Assembly (NCBI GenBank): GCA_019247755.1
Contig: JAFBAM010000184.1
Location: 1-7,406 of the forward strand
Reading direction: 5' to 3'
From: Sphingomonas sp.
Lineage (GTDB): Bacteria; Pseudomonadota; Alphaproteobacteria; Sphingomonadales; Sphingomonadaceae
DNA: 7,406 nt
Positions 5,177 through 7,406 of this stretch are shown piece by piece; position 1 is the stretch's first letter; every line of letters starts with the position of its first letter. The notes under the pieces are model-generated. The model was given only the letters and a program-made list of their open reading frames with translations. It was not told the origin of the DNA and did not search any database. The translations under genes were made by a program, and so were the position numbers.

Positions 5177-6057
5177 CAGCTGTTCCGCAGTGACCTGCCG
5201 GCGCGTCCGTGGCGGAGCGCCTCGATCCAGGTGATCGGGTTCCACCACACGGTCGAGCCGTCGAGCGAGAAGGTGATGAACTCGGCGCGGCCGCCGATAT
5301 TCTCGACGGGGACCGGGCCGCCGAGGCCGCCTTGCCATTCGGGGACGCGGCTGTCGGCGCTGTCGTCGCGGTTGTCGCCCATCAGCCACAGCTTGCCGGC
5401 GGGGACGGTGACCGGCCCGAAATTGTCCTCGCTGGAGCGGCCGAGCTCGACCGTTTCATACGTCCGGCCATTGGGCATGGTCTCGCGGACGATCGGAACC
5501 CGGCAATACATCTTGCCGTCAGCGCCCTGGACCCGGAAGTCGTAGAGCGCCGGATCGGTCGGCGAGCCGCAAGGCGAATTGATGTCGATCGGGATCAGGT
5601 CCGGTGACTCTACCTGCCGCTTGATCGGCTGGCCGTTGATGAAGAGCTGGCCGTCGACCATCCTGACCGTGTCGCCAGGAAGGCCGATGACGCGCTTGAT
5701 GTAGTCGGTGCGGGTGCCGGGCGGCGTGACGATGACGATGTCGCCGCGCTCGGGAAGTCGGCCGAACAAGCGGCCGGGCATCGGGCCGATGACGTGGAAG
5801 CTCGGAGAGACCCATGACCAGCCATAAGGATATTTGCTGACCACCAGCCGGTCGCCGGTGAGCAATCCCGGCATCATCGATTCCGATGGAATGTAGAAGG
5901 GCTTGGCGATGAAACTGTGGAAGGCGAGCACCGCGAGCAGCACCCACAGCAGGCCCTTGATCTCACGCCACAGCGCGGAGCCCTTGTCTTCCTTCTTCTC
6001 GGTCGGCGGGGCGGCGGGCGCTTCGCCGTTCGCCTCGGGCGTAGTCTCGGTCAACAA
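5176..6057 (-). CDS. lepB: signal peptidase I
   Basis: Membrane-bound serine protease that cleaves signal peptides from secreted proteins, using a Ser/Lys dyad. The product has 293 residues. A soluble Pro/Glu/Lys-rich start (1-28) is followed by one membrane segment (about 35-50), then the catalytic domain. Ser60 in IPSESMMP and Lys121 in YIKRVIGLPGD match the catalytic dyad, and box E is GDNRDDSADSR at 227-237. Cys163 and Cys185 lie in an insert and could form a periplasmic disulfide. No ATG precedes the active site, so the start must be non-ATG. TTG 6057 directly follows the acpS stop (TGATTGTTG) with GGAG (6067-6064) six bases before it; a second TTG at 6054 is almost equally possible. It is the fourth gene of the pyrE-pdxJ-acpS-lepB-AI-2E run. 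The two exported plus-strand proteins with AxA|Q sites in this window are likely substrates, by inference. Confidence 0.95.
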   Translation of the reverse strand: MLTETTPEANGEAPAAPPTEKKEDKGSALWREIKGLLWVLLAVLAFHSFIAKPFYIPSESMMPGLLTGDRLVVSKYPYGWSWVSPSFHVIGPMPGRLFGRLPERGDIVIVTPPGTRTDYIKRVIGLPGDTVRMVDGQLFINGQPIKRQVESPDLIPIDINSPCGSPTDPALYDFRVQGADGKMYCRVPIVRETMPNGRTYETVELGRSSEDNFGPVTVPAGKLWLMGDNRDDSADSRVPEWQGGLGGPVPVENIGGRAEFITFSLDGSTVWWNPITWIEALRHGRAGRSLRNS

Positions 6058-6465
6058 TCAGGGCTCCAACTTGCGGGCGGTCAGGATAACGAAGGCCTGC
6101 GCCCAAGGGTGATCGTCGGTCATCGTCAAGTGAATGTCGATGGCGTGGCCTGCCGGCGCAAGAGCGTCAAGCCGCGCCCGCGCTCCGCCGGTCGCAACGA
6201 TGGTCGGCTGGCCGGACGGCGCATTCACGACTCCGATGTCCTTCATGAAGACGCCGCGCTTGAAGCCGGTGCCGACCGCCTTGGAGAAAGCCTCCTTGGC
6301 GGCGAAGCGCTTGGCGAGCGTGCCGGCCGTGGTGAACGGGCGCCGTGCGGCTTTGGCGCGCTCGATGTCGGTGAACACGCGGTTGAGGAACTTGTCGCCC
6401 CATCGGTCGAGCGAATTCTGGATCCGCTCGATGTTGCAAAGGTCGGAGCCGATGCCGACGATCAT
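6058..6465 (-). CDS. acpS: holo-[acyl-carrier-protein] synthase
   Basis: Transfers 4'-phosphopantetheine from coenzyme A to the serine of apo-ACP, making the carrier competent for fatty-acid synthesis in the cytoplasm. The ATG at 6465 gives 135 residues, normal for the family. The magnesium-binding residues are present: Asp8 in MIVGIGSDLCNIERI and Glu58 in RFAAKEAFSKAVGTG. An in-frame TTG at 6474 would add three residues. I prefer ATG 6465 because homologues begin MIxGIGSD and because the GATGAG string across the pdxJ stop is correctly spaced for it but directly abuts the TTG. The gap to pdxJ is 10 bases, and the stop codon directly abuts the first possible lepB start. The pdxJ-acpS-lepB order is a familiar proteobacterial arrangement. 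Confidence 0.96.
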   Translation of the reverse strand: MIVGIGSDLCNIERIQNSLDRWGDKFLNRVFTDIERAKAARRPFTTAGTLAKRFAAKEAFSKAVGTGFKRGVFMKDIGVVNAPSGQPTIVATGGARARLDALAPAGHAIDIHLTMTDDHPWAQAFVILTARKLEP

Positions 6466-6475
6466 CGGGCCCAAC

Positions 6476-7204
6476 TCATCTGGCAGCGTCCATGAGGTCG
6501 CGCATGCGGCGGACGCTCGCGTCGAGCCCGGTGAAGATTGCCTCGCCGATCAGGAAATGGCCGATGTTGAGCTCGACCAGCTGGGGGATTGCGGCCACGG
6601 GAATGACATTGTCGAAGGTGAGGCCGTGGCCGGCGTGGGGCTCGATGCCATTCTTCACCGCCAGTGCGGCGCAGTCGGCGATCCGCTTCAGCTCGGCGGT
6701 CCGTCCCTCGCCTTCGACATGGGCATAGCGGCCGGTGTGGAATTCGACGACCGGCGCGCCGAGGCGGGCCGCGGCGGCAACCTGCTCCTCGGTTGGCTCG
6801 ATGAACAGGCTGACGCGGATGTTCGCCGCGCCCAGCTTGTCGACATAATAAGCGAGGTGGTTGTGCTGGCCTGCGGCATCGAGGCCGCCTTCGGTCGTGC
6901 GCTCCTCGCGACGCTCGGGGACGATGCAGGCGGCGTGCGGTTTATGCGCCAGCGCGATCGCCAGCATCTCTTCGGTCGCCGCCATCTCCAGGTTCAGCGG
7001 CAAGGCGATCTCGGCCATCAGCCGATCAATGTCATTGTCGGTGATATGGCGGCGATCTTCGCGGAGGTGCGCCGTGATGCCGTCCGCACCCGCATCGGCA
7101 GCGATATGGGCGGCACGGACCGGGTCCGGATGGTCGCCGCCGCGCGCGTTCCGGATGGTCGCGACGTGATCAATGTTGACGCCGAGGCGCAGGCGCTGAG
7201 TCAC
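6476..7204 (-). CDS. pdxJ: pyridoxine 5'-phosphate synthase
   Basis: Condenses 1-deoxy-D-xylulose 5-phosphate with 3-amino-2-oxopropyl phosphate to give pyridoxine 5'-phosphate, the last ring-forming step of the DXP-dependent vitamin B6 pathway. The product is a 242-residue TIM barrel of normal length. Recognisable family blocks are GVNIDHVATIRNARGG (8-23), DGITAHLREDRRHI (41-54), HAGHGLTFDNV (190-200) and ELNIGHFLIGEAIFTGL (211-227). By comparison with the E. coli enzyme, His46, Glu73 and His193 are the expected catalytic residues. It starts with GTG at 7204, overlapping the pyrE stop by four bases (GTGA), so translation is probably coupled to pyrE; the nearest GGAG is about 12 bases upstream. 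Presence of this gene implies de novo B6 synthesis by the PdxA/PdxJ route. Confidence 0.97.
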   Translation of the reverse strand: MTQRLRLGVNIDHVATIRNARGGDHPDPVRAAHIAADAGADGITAHLREDRRHITDNDIDRLMAEIALPLNLEMAATEEMLAIALAHKPHAACIVPERREERTTEGGLDAAGQHNHLAYYVDKLGAANIRVSLFIEPTEEQVAAAARLGAPVVEFHTGRYAHVEGEGRTAELKRIADCAALAVKNGIEPHAGHGLTFDNVIPVAAIPQLVELNIGHFLIGEAIFTGLDASVRRMRDLMDAAR

Positions 7205-7406
7205 GCGCCGGCGCGGCTCCCCGGCTTGATCGCGGGAATGGCGGCGAGTTCCGGCGGGACCGCGTCGGCCTCGTAAGTCGGAACGTCGATGCGTATCAGA
7301 GGGAAGAAGGGGACTCCGAGATCGGCCTTACCCGAGGAACGATCGACCAGCGCGGCCTCAGCGATGACCTCACCCTCGGCGTCCAGGACGGACTCGATCG
7401 CTTCGC
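7201..7406 (-). CDS. pyrE: orotate phosphoribosyltransferase, C-terminal part
   Basis: Only the last 67 residues and the TGA (7203-7201) lie in the window; the 5' part is beyond the right edge. The visible protein reads EAIESVLDAEGEVIAEAALV, then DRSSGKADLGVPFFPLIRID, VPTYEADAVPPELAAIPAIK and a short PGSRAGA tail. This matches the C-terminal strand-and-tail region of the longer alphaproteobacterial PyrE proteins, including the VDRS-GKADLGVPFFPL block. PyrE joins orotate to PRPP to form OMP in pyrimidine synthesis. The catalytic loop and the PRPP-binding motif lie upstream and cannot be checked. It overlaps pdxJ by four bases and appears to be the earlier gene of the same minus-strand operon. 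Confidence 0.88.
   Translation of the reverse strand, partial: EAIESVLDAEGEVIAEAALVDRSSGKADLGVPFFPLIRIDVPTYEADAVPPELAAIPAIKPGSRAGA

Noticed and set aside
5177..5389. In-frame upstream extension of the AI-2E-family gene
   Set aside because: The extra 71 residues are Arg/Pro-rich and lie entirely within lepB coding sequence; the ATG at 5176 gives the TGATG junction and a normal family N-terminus.
6134..7276. 380-codon plus-strand ORF antisense to acpS and pdxJ
   Set aside because: Long antisense frames are expected in GC-rich coding DNA; both minus-strand genes are unambiguous and this frame has no family motif.
1..7406. Search for mobile elements, CRISPR arrays, tRNA or rRNA genes and defence genes
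   Set aside because: No transposase or integrase, spaced direct repeats, tRNA-like fold or defence domain could be recognised; apart from the short intergenic region the window is filled by known gene families.

Overview
The window is a dense, GC-rich, chromosomal-looking stretch of an alphaproteobacterium, most likely of the order Sphingomonadales. That placement is a judgement from protein character (the short PdxJ-AcpS-LepB run, the S21 sequence, a membrane-anchored FKBP with a Gln-rich tail). No 16S or other decisive marker is present. I see no mobile element, CRISPR array, tRNA or rRNA, and every large gene belongs to a recognisable family.

Layout. (1) 12-2355, plus strand: a YcbB-type L,D-transpeptidase followed, with a short overlap, by an exported metallo-beta-lactamase-fold hydrolase. 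(2) 2358-3041, minus strand: a second L,D-transpeptidase of a different family (YkuD_2 type) with a Tat-like signal. It converges on the hydrolase with 2 bases between stop codons, and its probable intrinsic terminator lies inside the last codons of the hydrolase. (3) 3042-3296: the only sizeable intergenic region (255 bases), divergent, with several inverted repeats and a tiny ORF behind a strong Shine-Dalgarno. (4) 3297-4062, plus strand: rpsU and a membrane-anchored FKBP-type prolyl isomerase. (5) 3944-7406, minus strand: an operon reading pyrE (partial) > pdxJ > acpS > lepB > AI-2E-family membrane protein, with GTGA and TGATG junctions. Its last gene overlaps the FKBP gene tail-to-tail by 119 bases.

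How the genes fit together. The left half is envelope-directed: two peptidoglycan 3-3 cross-linking (or lipoprotein/cap-attaching) transpeptidases and a secreted hydrolase. The right-hand operon mixes housekeeping steps: pyrimidine synthesis (PyrE), vitamin B6 synthesis (PdxJ), activation of acyl carrier protein (AcpS), removal of signal peptides (LepB) and a polytopic membrane protein. Five of the nine visible CDS starts appear to be non-ATG.

I did not find a clear undescribed multi-gene system. The points most worth a second look are the leader of the second transpeptidase, the terminator nested in a convergent coding region, the structured rpsU leader, and the repeat-containing antisense overlap of the FKBP and AI-2E genes.
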